DNA of 46,250 nucleotides from a virus, in IMG/VR virus record IMGVR_UViG_3300020578_002188, positions 1 through 46,250 of that record; one strand, written 5' to 3'. This document shows, piece by piece, positions 23,201 through 35,700 of the stretch. Position numbers and translations under genes: made by a program. The stretch's first letter is position 1. Every line of letters starts with the position of its first letter. The notes beneath the pieces are model-generated. The model saw only the letters and a list, made by a program, of their open reading frames with translations, was not told the DNA's origin and did no database searches.

Positions 23201-23725
23201 TATTTCATCTAGTATAGAATACCCATTAATAAAATCATTTATAGCAGATAATTTTCCTATTACTTCTTTAGGATCTAGAGTTTCTTTATTTTTTAAAAGA
23301 TAAGCCATTTCTAAAGATGCCTTTCTGGATTTTTCATAAGCATCATCTACAAATAAGTAAATAGATTTAACACCTTCTGCAACCTTTACTTCTTCAATAA
23401 GATCTCTGAGTTTTTTCTTTTTATATTCTTTATTAGTAATGACTTTATTTTGAAGAGTAGCATATTGTTTTTCAAGATATAATATTACACTATCAACTAA
23501 ATTACCAAAATCTCTAGGGTCTGATTCTTCTTCATCAGTTTTTGCAGCTTCAGCTTCTTCAGCAAAGTCTTCTGTTTCATCTGAAAATGTAAGTGTATCT
23601 GGAGTACCATCATCTAGAAGATCTTGTTCTAACAACCAAGCTTCAAATGCAGCTGATTCATTACCATTAGCTTCTGCTAAAAGTCTTTTCCAATCTTCAC
23701 TATCTTTATTAGGGCAGGCTAACAT
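20273..23725 (-). CDS. Large virion-block protein (1150 aa) with one membrane segment
   Basis: Not assigned to a family. It starts MLACPNKDSEDWKRLL, an opening seen in large polyvalent proteins of crAss-like phages. The first 450 residues are helical and strongly charged (coiled-coil-like), the centre (about residues 480-950) is mixed, and near residues 1004-1023 there is a hydrophobic helix (AEATIILTTIALIMLI) followed by an acidic GDDDDK turn. The single membrane segment near the C terminus fits a protein ejected into the host envelope. It overlaps the polymerase giant by 7 bases (23719-23725), so they are coupled. In phi14:2 and crAss-type phages, genes next to the RNA polymerase encode capsid or tail cargo proteins; this is the basis for a cargo call. 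Confidence 0.8.
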   Translation of the reverse strand: MLACPNKDSEDWKRLLAEANGNESAAFEAWLLEQDLLDDGTPDTLTFSDETEDFAEEAEAAKTDEEESDPRDFGNLVDSVILYLEKQYATLQNKVITNKEYKKKKLRDLIEEVKVAEGVKSIYLFVDDAYEKSRKASLEMAYLLKNKETLDPKEVIGKLSAINDFINGYSILDEISKADLDNYFTADSITNRVPGQPLTPQQKIIEMKGIHETIKQKVLTEGIPLIADFLLEYKGPDITNRLESDMTVLDQRISDIENSNLSDEKKAERIAQLEERKEKFKSFNLDREGLIKMLKVANKDEDVFDFLVGPLISSHDASLGLFAKAIKGGLEEARLKDIVMERTVAETFEDYLRTQSNRDNPAKFNEGIYETIEIPIKNKDGETEYIKTYAFVQKYDVTKFNKARNQMLEAIGEEPVLSEKPTFEEKQALKAWRSQRAAWYRKNTQAKPISEINKIIEEKQLELSKRIITDDEYSDWLKSVKHERNGVVTYMRELSEPSNDYLNANWTALYNLDGTPKNAKGEYHKKMLDIYLEAQEKLPEVQRRGYILPSVVKTDGERLQQEGIVKTVKTKAREAVKMQAYDTEYGLAGLGITEAKFIPVYYTQIMPTEDMSLNIARSVMLFNSMANRYEALNKINSEISLFQTVIGDRQVLKTNSLGKPVLDAFAKKLGYEEYIKKNGESFSQKHVDAFIDMVVYGEMQKSEQLFGLQIDKIVNNLMGYSAITSIAADLLKGVANNMQANIQVMIEANAGEFFNKKNLMKGKAYYTKSVPGFISDFSKSAPTNLATRLFDYYDAIQGNFKDQYGRNITGSMANKLFSTNTLFFNQFFGEHEVQGSTMFALMDATKVLDNENGEIITLLQAHEKYGVELDGKIKILQVDANQEPIKDDTGEYIAFNYDEKQRLNFQSRLHALNKRMHGVYNEFDKGTIQRGALGRLLLMYKKHLVPGYKKRWKKLGMDQELGAPTEGYYITFYKTFVRDLRDYKFNIMKNWASYSPFEKAQIRRVIAEATIILTTIALIMLIRSMMGTGDDDDKLTESQKAARDNYIYNFVLYEATRMRSETSSYINIVDAYRVVKSPSAMTGTLNRAIKFTDQFIFTWNPEKLSYQKDTGVWNKGDNKSWAYFLKLMGFSGYNFTPGEAVKSFESTFFN

Positions 23726-26700
23726 AATTTTTTAAGTATTTCAGTTTCTATTTTTAACAACTCTTCTTGTGTTTTAGCTTTTTGTAAATTTAATAATACA
23801 TCATTAGCATCTATACCTTTTTCAGCTAAAATTTCATCTATAGGCATAGTCTTACGTAAATTTGTAAACTGATCTATTAGAGCTTTTCTTTTACTTTCAT
23901 CTACAGGAGTAGTAGTTGCTTCTTCAACTAGACCAGATTCCATATTTACATTTCTTAATAGTATAGTATTTTCATCTACAAGATCATATAAGTTTCTAGA
24001 ATTTTTAATCCAAGTTCTTGTACCAGTAGGTAAACTTACAATAAATTTATTTGGTAATACTCCATCATTATCTTTTAATGCTGCTTGGAATACTTTCATA
24101 TCTTCTTCTTGTATTGTAGGTTCACCAGTTGATGTTACTGGTTCTACAGTAGGTTGACCGGATACAAAGTTTTTAAATCCTTGTATATCTTCTGTTCCTC
24201 CAAGTATATATATATTTTTTACATCAAATACTCCATATGAATTAGATAATAAAGGATCTACAATGTTTTCATAAATAACACCATCATTTCCATTTTTAAG
24301 TGCATCAGCAACTTGTTTTGCAGCAAAAGCAGCTGTTCTTGTTTTTGTATTTTTGTATACATCAGGAAATGCTGATCCTTCATAATCATGAACAGATGGA
24401 TTTTGTAAATTTAAAAGAACAGGCATTGCCTTTTCTTCAAAACCTACACTTTTCATATCCTTTTTTACTTGAGCATAAGTATTATTATCTTCAGCAATTG
24501 CAGCATTAATAAAGTCTTTAATCTTATCATTAGTAACTTCATCTGCATAAAACCTTTCTGCCGTTAATACAGTTTTTCCTTTATCAAATCTAGCAAATTC
24601 TGTTCTGTTACCTTTTTTAAAAATCCTAAAGTTACTTGTTGAATTAGTAAAATCAATGTCATTATTTTTTTTAAATATATCAATATTAGACAAAAACTTA
24701 TTAAGAGTTTTTAATGAATTCTCTGTACTAGCTAATGTGTTTGTAAAAAGTGAACTAGAGCCCTCTTTATATTTTCTAGCTAATCTGGTTTCTTCTTTTC
24801 CTAATAAATCAATTATTTCTTTAGTAGTTTTACCTTCTTTTTTTGCTTTATCAATAAGATTATTAAAATAAGGAACTCCTTTTAAAACTTCTACAGCATC
24901 TTCTACATAGTCTTTTACACCACTTCTTACATTTTGTAAAGCATCTAAAATTTCAGATAAATATCTATCTCTACCTAACAGTGTATAACTAATAGCATTT
25001 GTTTTTCTATCTGAAAAGAAAATAGTATTTGCTGAATCACTAAGGAATTGCTCAGATTTATCTTCTGATTGATATGTAATTATACCAGTGTTTGTTCCTT
25101 TTTTATCTTCATCAAACTCTTCAAATACTTCATATGTACCATGATAAAGTATATCAGTAGCTTGTGTACCTGCTAGTTTACCTTGAGTAGTAAGATAGTT
25201 AATCCAATTACTATACTGTTCAGGTGTTCCTATAGTACTTAATACTGGTTTAGATTCAAATAGTTCTGATACTCCTGGTTTAATAAAAGATTCACCTTGT
25301 ACAAACTCTTTAAACCCTTCTATATCTTGTTTACTACCTAATTCATGTAAATTTTTTGATGTTGTAGCATATACATTACCTGATTCTTTTGTTCTGCCTT
25401 TATCTGTACCTTTTAATACCAAATCTTGTGGTTCATTTTTTACAGATTCAGTATTCATTTCTCCCACATTCTTCACATTAGCCGTATTAATTAGAAATGT
25501 GTTTACTATTTCCTTTTCACTTTTAGATACAAACCCTTTGTCAAAAGCATATTCTTTTGCATAACTTAATTTATCAGTAAAAAACCCTCTTGTCTGAAAA
25601 TCAGTTCTTCCTTTTTCACTACCTCTGTAAACTATTGCATTATCAGGGAATATAGTGTCAAGATATCTAGAGTATTGTTGTGCAGTTCCTATATTAGCTA
25701 ATTCAGGATTAGATTTAAATAGTTCTGCTACTCCTTCTTTAACTTCTCCTACTGGTACAGTAGGTTGAGTAGTAGCTTTAAATGTATTAGCATATACATC
25801 TCTAATAGCTTGTTTACCAGCTTCATTAATTTCTCTAGTGCCTATGCCTGCAAAGTTTTTAGTAAGAGTTGGTACTTCAGATTTAGACCATTCACCATTA
25901 ATATTTTTATACCATTGATTTCTTACTTGGTCAAATACATATACAGGTTTACCAGCTTGTATAGCCATTTCTACAGCATAACCTGTTCCACCTTGCACTG
26001 CAAACTTGAGAAGTTTTCTTGGTTCAGCAGATTTCTCATCTCCTTTCCAGATATCACCTTCTTTACCTAATGTACCAATAGCAAATACTGCATCTGAATT
26101 AGCAACCTGAGCCCAATTTCTAATCAGTCTCTGGTCTTTCATTGTGTTATACTTGTAACCCCACATTTGTTTAGCAGCCTGAGCAACTTTACTTGCTCCT
26201 TCTACAGCTATTGGTTCATCTGTAATATCTACGTTTCCTAATGGTGCATTTTTTGGACTTTTTACCCCAGTATAGTAATGGTTATTATTTACCATTCCAA
26301 ACTCTTTACCAATAACATCCCACTCAGTATCAGAGCCGTTAGCTCCTCCAGAATGATTAGTATATTCTGCTGGATTGTTTGTAGCACTTACAGGAGCTTG
26401 GTTAGCTTTTAAAGAATCTTGATAAGATCTGATAAGAACTTTAATAAAATTGCTATCAGTTCCTTTACCTTCCCATCTGCTACCTTTTACTCCTACAGTA
26501 TGTTCAGAAGCTTCTAAGAAAGGCACACCACCTCTATCTGTTATTTCTTTAACCAATTCTGGATGAGCCTTAAACTTTTTCATCTGAAGTTTATACATAA
26601 GATTCATATCATATCTTAATGCTTCTTCTGCATTAAGATTAGGAGCTTTTATTTTAGAAGCATTTGCTTTATATTCAGCTTCTATATCCATAATATTTTT

Positions 26701-29700
26701 AGCACCCCAGTTAGGATTTGTTAACTCTCTACCCAGCTTATCAGATGATTTAGTACTAATATTTATACCAACTACTTTACTTGCAGGAGTTCTCCCTGGT
26801 TTAACAGAAGATTTAGGATATACTTCATCAGCTAATAACATCTTTTTACCAGTTGCTAAGTCTACATTTTGTATGTAAACTTCTTTTGTGGCATTATCTA
26901 TCATATCATAATAACCATATGAGTTTAGATTCCACTGTGCACTTTCAGGCATAGTTTGTCTTTTACCCGTTACATTATTATAAAATTCTGTAAATAAAGT
27001 TTTTGGAGTAAAGAATACTTTAGGTTTAATGTTATTACTCTTACTTAAGTATGTGTTATAAGAAGCAATGTCTTCTGCAGACATAATAACAGGACCCTCT
27101 GATAAACCAGTTAATAAATCAAATGACTCTATAAATTCATCTTTTACTTCTTTAGCATGAAAACCTTTTAAAGGAACAGAATAGTTCTTGAACATTTCTT
27201 CACTTACAACAGTATCATATATTCTATTTAAAATTTTATTTGTATCCTCTGGAGATATAAAATAATTTTTAAAGAAATCATCTACTGCATAACGCATTAA
27301 TTTTTGATACTGTTCAGGATCTAAAGCTTTTGTAAATCCAAATTTAGTAGGTCCAACCCCATGCTGATAAAACATCATTAATGAGAACTCATTAAATAAG
27401 TCTGATATTCTTTTATTTAATTCTGGATCATCAACTTTTTTAATAGTAACATCTCCTAAGTTACGCAAGTTAGAGTAATATATTTCTGCTAACTGTCCTT
27501 TTACAAGCTTTTTATTATTTAATTGTAGAAGTTTTACATTAGCTCTTCTTGTTTCAGCAGGTGCAATCTGTGATAATATAGGATACTCTGATTTTACTTT
27601 ATCTGATAAACCTCTTATAAGATCAAGTATAGTATCTGAATAACTATATTTAGTAGAGCCCATTATATAAGCTTTATTATAACTATCTCTTAAAGCTTTT
27701 TCAGATAACCATGCTTCATACGCATCTTCAGGAATATTACCTAGTTTACTTAAAAACTCTTTATATGCTAAATCATTTTCTAAGGATTCAATAGGATTTT
27801 TAACTCTTAACGCCTCTCTTTCTAAAACATATCTATAGTAACTATTTAAATTTAAGAAAGGATTTTGATTAGGTTTAAATACATCTAGACCTTGTTCTGC
27901 ATAATTTCTAGCAGTAGTGTTTCCTTCTAAAAATACTTTATTATTAAAGTCATCTTCAATAGCTTTTGTATTTATGATCATTACACCATTTTCTACAATA
28001 GCATCAAAGTCTGCATTATCATCTATTAAAGTAGGAAAGCCTCCGACTTCAGGGCCCACATTAACTAATTTACCATCTTCATTTTGAAAATTAGAAATAT
28101 AGTTTTGATATATAAAGTTAATTACACCATTATTATAAGCTTTAGTAAAGTTTTCTTGTCCCTTTATACCTGTTCCAAATTTTGATTTTATAAGTCTTCT
28201 TTCCTGAACTATTTTGTCTGATATAAAAGTACTGATGTCAACATTTAATCTTAAAGGAAATAATGGTAATATTAAATCTAATATTAAATCATCTACATTA
28301 AATGAAGATACTACAGAGTCTTTAGTTAATCTTTCAAAGGTTCCATTGTCTATTTTACTAGACTTAGCAAGCATTTTATAATTACTTTTTCTTTGTCTTA
28401 CTTGTTGAGTTGTAGTTAATGTTGAAGTATCTGGAGCAAAAGACTGTTGTAAGTTATCCATTCCTTCAAATTGTTTTTCTAACTCAATAAAGTTCATGAA
28501 TAATGCCAGTGATTTTAAACTTGAACTATCATTTGTTGATATGCCATCATATAAAGTTTCTAACCTAATATCACCTGCGGGTAAATAAGTTCTTGATAAA
28601 ACTTCTGTTGTAAAAGGAATTGTTGAATTATCTAATAAATCTCCTACCTCACTAGCAGATTTATATAGTATTATATTATACTTATCTTCTGATTTGTTAT
28701 AAAGAAATATCTTATCTACCTCAGTTATTTTTTTAGAGTTTAACTCATTTGCTAAATCATTTATTGATAGTAATCTTCCTTTACTTGCATTAGGGGTTAT
28801 AACAAATACATTTTGATCTTCTAACTTTCTAACTGTATTAATAGCAGCTCTTAGTTTTTCACGGTTTACCTTATTTAGTAAATCAGTTTTTTGTCCATCA
28901 TTTAATGTGTCTAATATAGGTATTGCAATATCATATAGAGCTGTACTCTTAACCTTAGAAGCTTTTTGACCATTTATAATAGTATAGTATGCACTATTCA
29001 TTAATCTTTGGTCTTCCATGTATTTTTTAATCAAAGGTTGATTAACAAACATGAATACTTCTTCTTCATTTACTCCTGCTTGTATTAAGTAACTAATTAC
29101 ATTAATACCTTCTGGAGTCATCTGTAGATCAAAAGGAAAAGGATTTTTTGCTCTATCTAATATACCATTAAGATTATGTGAGTTTAAGTCAGTAATTCTA
29201 CTACCCTTCTGTGTTTTTTCTCCGGATAATGAAATTACTAATTCACCTTTTTCATTTCTAACTACATTATGTAAAAATCTCATTACTAAAGGTAGTTCCA
29301 ATGGTTTTATAATTAACTCACCTGTATCTAAATTAAAGAACTCATCTTTATATGTATTAGGCATTTTAGCTCCAATGGTTTTAAATATAGTATGGTTCTT
29401 TGTTATTTTAGCTTGTATACCTAATGAAGGCTCTAAAGATAAATTAGCAGCATGTTTATACAAGTTATAGGTTGCCTCTAATAATCTTGTAGGACTTATA
29501 ACTGTTTTTCTTTTTCCATCTTTATCAGGAGCTGATTTATTAGGCTCAATATTTCCTGGGTTTTTATATCTATCATAACCACTTCTTGTTTTCTCTAAAT
29601 ACGGTATATATTTATCTACCAAGTGAGTCAAGTTTGGTGTAACTAGATATGCATAGTTTTCAGGAAGAGCTAACAAAGATGTATGAGTTTCAATATATTT

Positions 29701-32700
29701 ATTTTGTAAATATCTTTTCTGTTGCTCTATTAATTGTTCAGAACTTATTTCAGGAAGTTTTTCAAAATCTTCTTTAGTTAATTTTTTATTAGAAGCTTTC
29801 TTTTCCTCAAACTGTTTCTCAAGTTCTTGAGCTTTCTTTAATTTATTTTCAAAATCAGAAATTCCTTTACTAATGTAATTACCATCTTTATCAATGTTAG
29901 CCATTGCAAAGAAAAGTTTATCACCATCAAAGTCAGAACCAGCTTTAGCAACTATTTCTGTAGGAACAATAACAGTATTACCAAATGCAGGATCTACAAA
30001 ATGCCATACTTCAGCACCTTCTATAGTATTTGTAGCATCATTTGGAATTCTTGGTCCACCTATAGTAATTGCTTTTCTATTATTACCTGTATTCAACCAT
30101 TCCTCATCTTTAATAAGTTCATTAAGTCTTTCAATGGTACCTATTTTTTGACCTTTATATACTTGGTTTAAAAGATTATTATAAGAACCCTGTAAACTAA
30201 TTGCTACTTTCATCATTTTTGTAGCTGCTCTTTCACCAGTTTCTTTATTTATAATCTCTCCTCTTAAATAAAAAGGTAGAGTGTTAGATCCTAATAATTT
30301 TTTTCTTTCTTCTGGATCTGTTACATTACTAAATTGTGTGTCCCACCAACCATTTGTAAATGATGTAGGTGCTTGCACCAGTGGTTCACCATTAGTTTTT
30401 TGTTTAATTAATCTTTTTTGAATTACACTCATTAACAACTGTTCAATATCCTGAGACTCAGGATGAATAGAAAGATCCATTGTTAACTGACCATCCTCAG
30501 TTGTATTTATTAATTTAACTAAGTGATTAGGTATATCTTTTGCTGCTAATTCTTCTCTTATAAATTCAACAAAGTTTTTAAGATTACCTTCATATCTTTT
30601 AGTTTCTTCATTATACACATAACCTATTTCATTTAATAGATCTGATTGTAATAACTTTGTGTAATCTTTAATAGTATTTAAATAACTATCTATTATCTGT
30701 TTATTATTTTCATTTTTTATCTTACCATTTTCAAACAAGTTATCTAAAATAATAGCTCTTGTTTGTGTAGCTATTGGAAGCTCACCTTTAAACTCATCAT
30801 TAATTACAGTAACTTCTTTTAAATTAGCTAAGTAAATTGGATTTAATGTAAATTCTACATCATCAGAGATAGCTTTTTGTTGATCTGAAGCAAATATATT
30901 ATCTAGTTTACCTGTAGAAGTTAAGTTAGCAGCTTTAGATCCAGAACCAAATGTAACATATTGTACATTTTCTCTAAGCATTTTTTTATGAAGCTTATCT
31001 AATTGAGAACCTTCTTTAGCATTAACACCTGGAATTAAAGGCATAACAGAAAACTTATGCATTGCTGTAGTAGCAATTAAGTCATTCTTTAGTGCACCAA
31101 AATAATGTAATTTATAAATAGGAAAGTACTGAGCAGCCTCCGCTTGAGTAACTTTTTCACCATTTATAATCTTTTGATATAAGTTCTCTTGAGCTATAGA
31201 CCATCCTCTACCTGTTTTATGTAAAGCTCTATATGCATCTATTGTCATATAAGCCATACCATCACCTTCAGTCATTTTCTCAAATGCTTCAGCATTTAGT
31301 TTTGTAAAATACTCTGCAGTTTCATTATCATATGTTTTAGAAAACTCTTCTTTCCAAGCAGCTTTCATATCATCTAGATATATACTTTTTCTTTCTATAT
31401 CTTGAATAACAGCAGTATTTAATATGTCTGAAAAAACATAATTATCATAGTTTATTTTACCATTAGTTTTTGCAGTCTCTATTGCAGCATATGTTCTTAG
31501 CTTTTCTACCTTTTGACCTGACTCATTTTTAATTTCATAAGGTGCATTAAATGTATTATTAATAAAATCTTGAGTGCCTTGATCATATAAGAAACCTGTA
31601 CCATCTGATGTAGCTCCTGGAATCCTTTTAGACCAATCTTCTTTTGCATGATCCCATTGAGCAAAATCACCAAACATTATTATAGATGTTTCAAACTTAT
31701 GTATCCAATCATTATAAGCATAAGCTTTAATAATATTATCTGTTATAGTCTTATTATTTCTTATTGCTTTAAGTTCTTCTGATGTAGGTGACTCAGAAAG
31801 TTTAACACCAGCTTTTCTTAAAAGAGACTCAGATAAATAAGGAACATCTTGATAGTAAGTTTTAGAATAATCAGAAACTAATTCATTAAAATAATTTTTA
31901 AAATCATTAGATACTAGACGTGCTAACTCTCTATCAGTTTTTAATGAAGTTCTTAAATTAACATTTATATTTTCTTCAATAAGATTATATAATTTGGTTT
32001 TAGTCTCCGGGCTCAGTACAGTATCAAATGCACTAAATACTTCTCCGGCATAAATCTTTTTACCATTAACTTCATCTACTACTCTATTATAACCTGTAAT
32101 TTTTAAAAGCTCATTTCTTTGTGATCCTTTAAACTTTTTTATTCTATCAAACTCTCCTTCTAAGTAACCAGAAAGATATTCAACTATAGCATAATTTTCT
32201 CCCTTGTTACCCTCAAAGAACATATTGATATCTACATACAAGTTTTTATCAGCACCCTTCTCAAGAACTAATCCATTTTCTATTCCACCTATAACTCTAA
32301 AACCTTGTGAAAACTTTTTCTCAGAAATACGCGGTAGTTCTGCCCAGCCTGCAAGAAGCATACTATGAATCTCTTGTAGGAACTTGGATTTATCATCTAG
32401 TTCAGTAGTAGTATTACCTAGATCATCATTTATATTAGTACCATCTACAGCAATAGCTTCAATATATCTACCTTTTTTTCTATCACCATTTTTTTCATAT
32501 CTATCAAATATACTATTCAGTATTTTTAAATGTCTAGTATAAGTATTTATAGTAGGGTCAAGATAACTCATATAAGAATACTGCTTTTCTTGCCATAGAT
32601 CTGTTATTTTTTCTACATTATTAAGAGCATCTAATCTAGCAGAATAAGTACTATAGTTTATGTCTTCATATCCTGTATTACCATTAGATCTAATTACACC

Positions 32701-35700
32701 TGCTGTAGCTGAATCATATCCATATTTACCTTGTAATTCAGCAAGTCTTCTTAACTGAGTATTCTCATTAAAGTCCTCTTTTATTATTCCTGTAAATACA
32801 TCTTTTGGTACAGTTGTTTTTAAAGTCTCAAGTGGGTTTAATCTAAATTTATCTAAGTATTCTTTTTGAAGTGGGGTTAATGTTTGACCTGCTTGTTCAA
32901 GTAACTGTAGTTCATTAAACTCTATTACAGCATCAAATATATAAGGTAAACCATAGTAATCAGAGTTTTTATCAAGTTCAGAAATTATATTTTTGTTTGT
33001 ATCTAAACCAATACCTATAGCTTGAGCAAACTCTAAAGATTTAGATTTTTTTAAGTTCCCGCTTTTTTCTCTAAACTCAGATACAATTGCATTTAAATTT
33101 AAAGAAGAAACATTATTTGCACTCTTATTTATATATGGAGTTTTAGGAGAACTCTTAAATTCAGAAATCCATCTACCTTGTATAGAACTAATAGATAAAG
33201 AAGCTTGTACAGATTGTAAATCAAACTCACCATTATCACTTAGTGTAGCAAACAATTGCATGTATTTAACTTTAGCTTTACCAAAGTCTTGTAAGAATTG
33301 TCTACTTATATCAAATTCATAAGTGTTTCTTGTATTTGGTTCAGGATATTTACTTTCAATTAATTGTTTAATTTCCGGAAACTTTTCTGCTTCTCTAACA
33401 AGAGCATCATAAGCTTTTTGTCTATCTCTTATACCACCAATAGTTTTTGCTACAATATTAAATATCTTAGAAAAATCAGCTCTTTGTTTAAATCCAAATC
33501 TATCTACAGGAGTGTTTCCTTGAGAATCTACTTTAAACAAACTCTTTAATATATAAGCTGTTTCTTTACTCATTAATTGTTGTAGAGAAACCTTGCCCTT
33601 TAAATTATCATTATTTATTTCTAGTTGGCTTGTAACACCATCACCAACTTTTGTTTGGTCAATTGTATTACCATCAGCATCTACTGTTTCTGTATAATCT
33701 GTTTCATACTTTTTCTTTGCTACTTCATAGTCAGTATTTTCTAAATAGTATTTAATAACACCAGATTTATTATCTCCCCAGTTACTAAGAGTTAATTGCA
33801 GTATTCTAATATTATCTAGTATTAGAGCTTCATCTTCAGATAAATTTAAATTAGGCTGTAAAGCTTTTTGATTAAGCTCAAATCCTGTATAAGCTTTTGC
33901 CTCACCTTTTACATAGTTATTATATTGTACTTCAGCATCCTCTAAATTAGATACTACAATTATATCTACAGGTTTACCATTCTCATTTTTAATTTCTTTA
34001 TGCTTATAAAAATCAGAAACAATTTTTATAGTACCTGCATATGATTCACCTTTTACTCTTTCACCTTTCTTTAAAGAAGGATCAAGTTTAGAAAAATCTA
34101 AAATTTGAGAAGCTAAGAATACATATTTATGATCACCTTTTTTATTAGTTAATTTGGCAGATGCATAGTCTTTTATATTCTGTAAAGTAGATAACCCATT
34201 AAAATCAAAATTTGGTTTTAATTTATTTAGTTTATCTTTTTCTGTTTTAAGTTTTTTTTCTAAAACCTCTCTAACTTCATTTAATAGTATTTCTCTTCTT
34301 TGAGTTTCAACAAGAGTAGCTATTGTTATAGCTTTAGCTCCGGGAACATTTTTATATTTCTTATATCTTGCATCTATAATTTCAGCAATTATAGAATCTA
34401 TTGCAGATACTAATTGTGTACTATCTTGTTTACTAAGTACATCTTCTCTAGGGTTTTCTACATTTCTTACACCTCTATCTAAAGAGAATAGTTCAGCATT
34501 AGATATAAGAGGTTTATAACTATTTAAATTACCAACTCTCAAATTGTTAAACAATTCTTTTGCCATTGGTGAATTTAATGCATCTATAGTAACATCTTTT
34601 TTGTTAAACTTCTTAAGAAATTTACCTAATAAAGCTTTTAAGAAATTTAATATTTGTCTAAATATAGTATTTTTAACCGGAGTTTTAGTTTCAGGTTTTT
34701 CAGTCTTCATGTAGTTTCTGAAATCTTCTGCTAACTTTTCCTCTAATTGTCTTATTTCTGCTGTAGAGTAACTATAGGTTTCCCCATTTTCTAAAGTGAA
34801 GGTTCCCTTTAAAGATCTCATCTCATTATATAGATCAGTCTTTTGTTGAGGAGTTAAGAATAATTGTGAGAAAGCATGCCATGCCTCATGATATATTGTT
34901 AGATTTTGGAATACACTACCTTTCTGAACATTATAATTTATCTTACCAAGTCTATCTGGATTTGCTAAAGTTCCCGCACTTACAATAAAAGTAGCATATA
35001 TATCTGAATTTACTATATTCATTATAGGATTCAAGTCTATTGCATCTCTCATGGCTTTCATTCCAGGACTATTCCACCAATCAATAGACTGTTTTATTTT
35101 CTTTTCACTTATTTTTTCATCTAAGTTTTTTGCTCTTCTAAATAATCCATCTATTAAATCATCAGGTTTATTAGAGTTAGTTGGATTATTATGAGGCTGA
35201 GGAGCTTCTGGCTGAACAATATTTTGTATTATATCAGTACCACTTTTAATTTCAGCACCTTCAACTTTATTATCTATAATGTTATTTATAATATTAATTT
35301 GTTTTTGTGAAAAGTTAGTTATTAATATTAAACTGTCAAGTACTTCTCTAGCAAATTCTTTAGTGTACTGAGAATTCTTTTGTATTTCATTTTTTAATAA
35401 TTTATTTAAATGCCATGACTCACTTGCCAAAATACCTTGACGAGCCATCTCATCAATATATTCTGGTGAAGTTATTATATTATATAATCTTGTTGCTTCT
35501 ATATCAGCTGCAGTAGTAGTATTTACAGGTATGAATTCATCATCAACAGGTTCTTGTCTTTTTTCAGCAATAGGTTTATATAAAACAAGTTCTCTACCTG
35601 CTTCTTCTACATCTTGTTCAATCCAACCAATTAGTGATTCATAGCCATTAGCAATCATAGCTTCTGTTACAGCATCATTGGATTCTTGCATAGACTTAAA

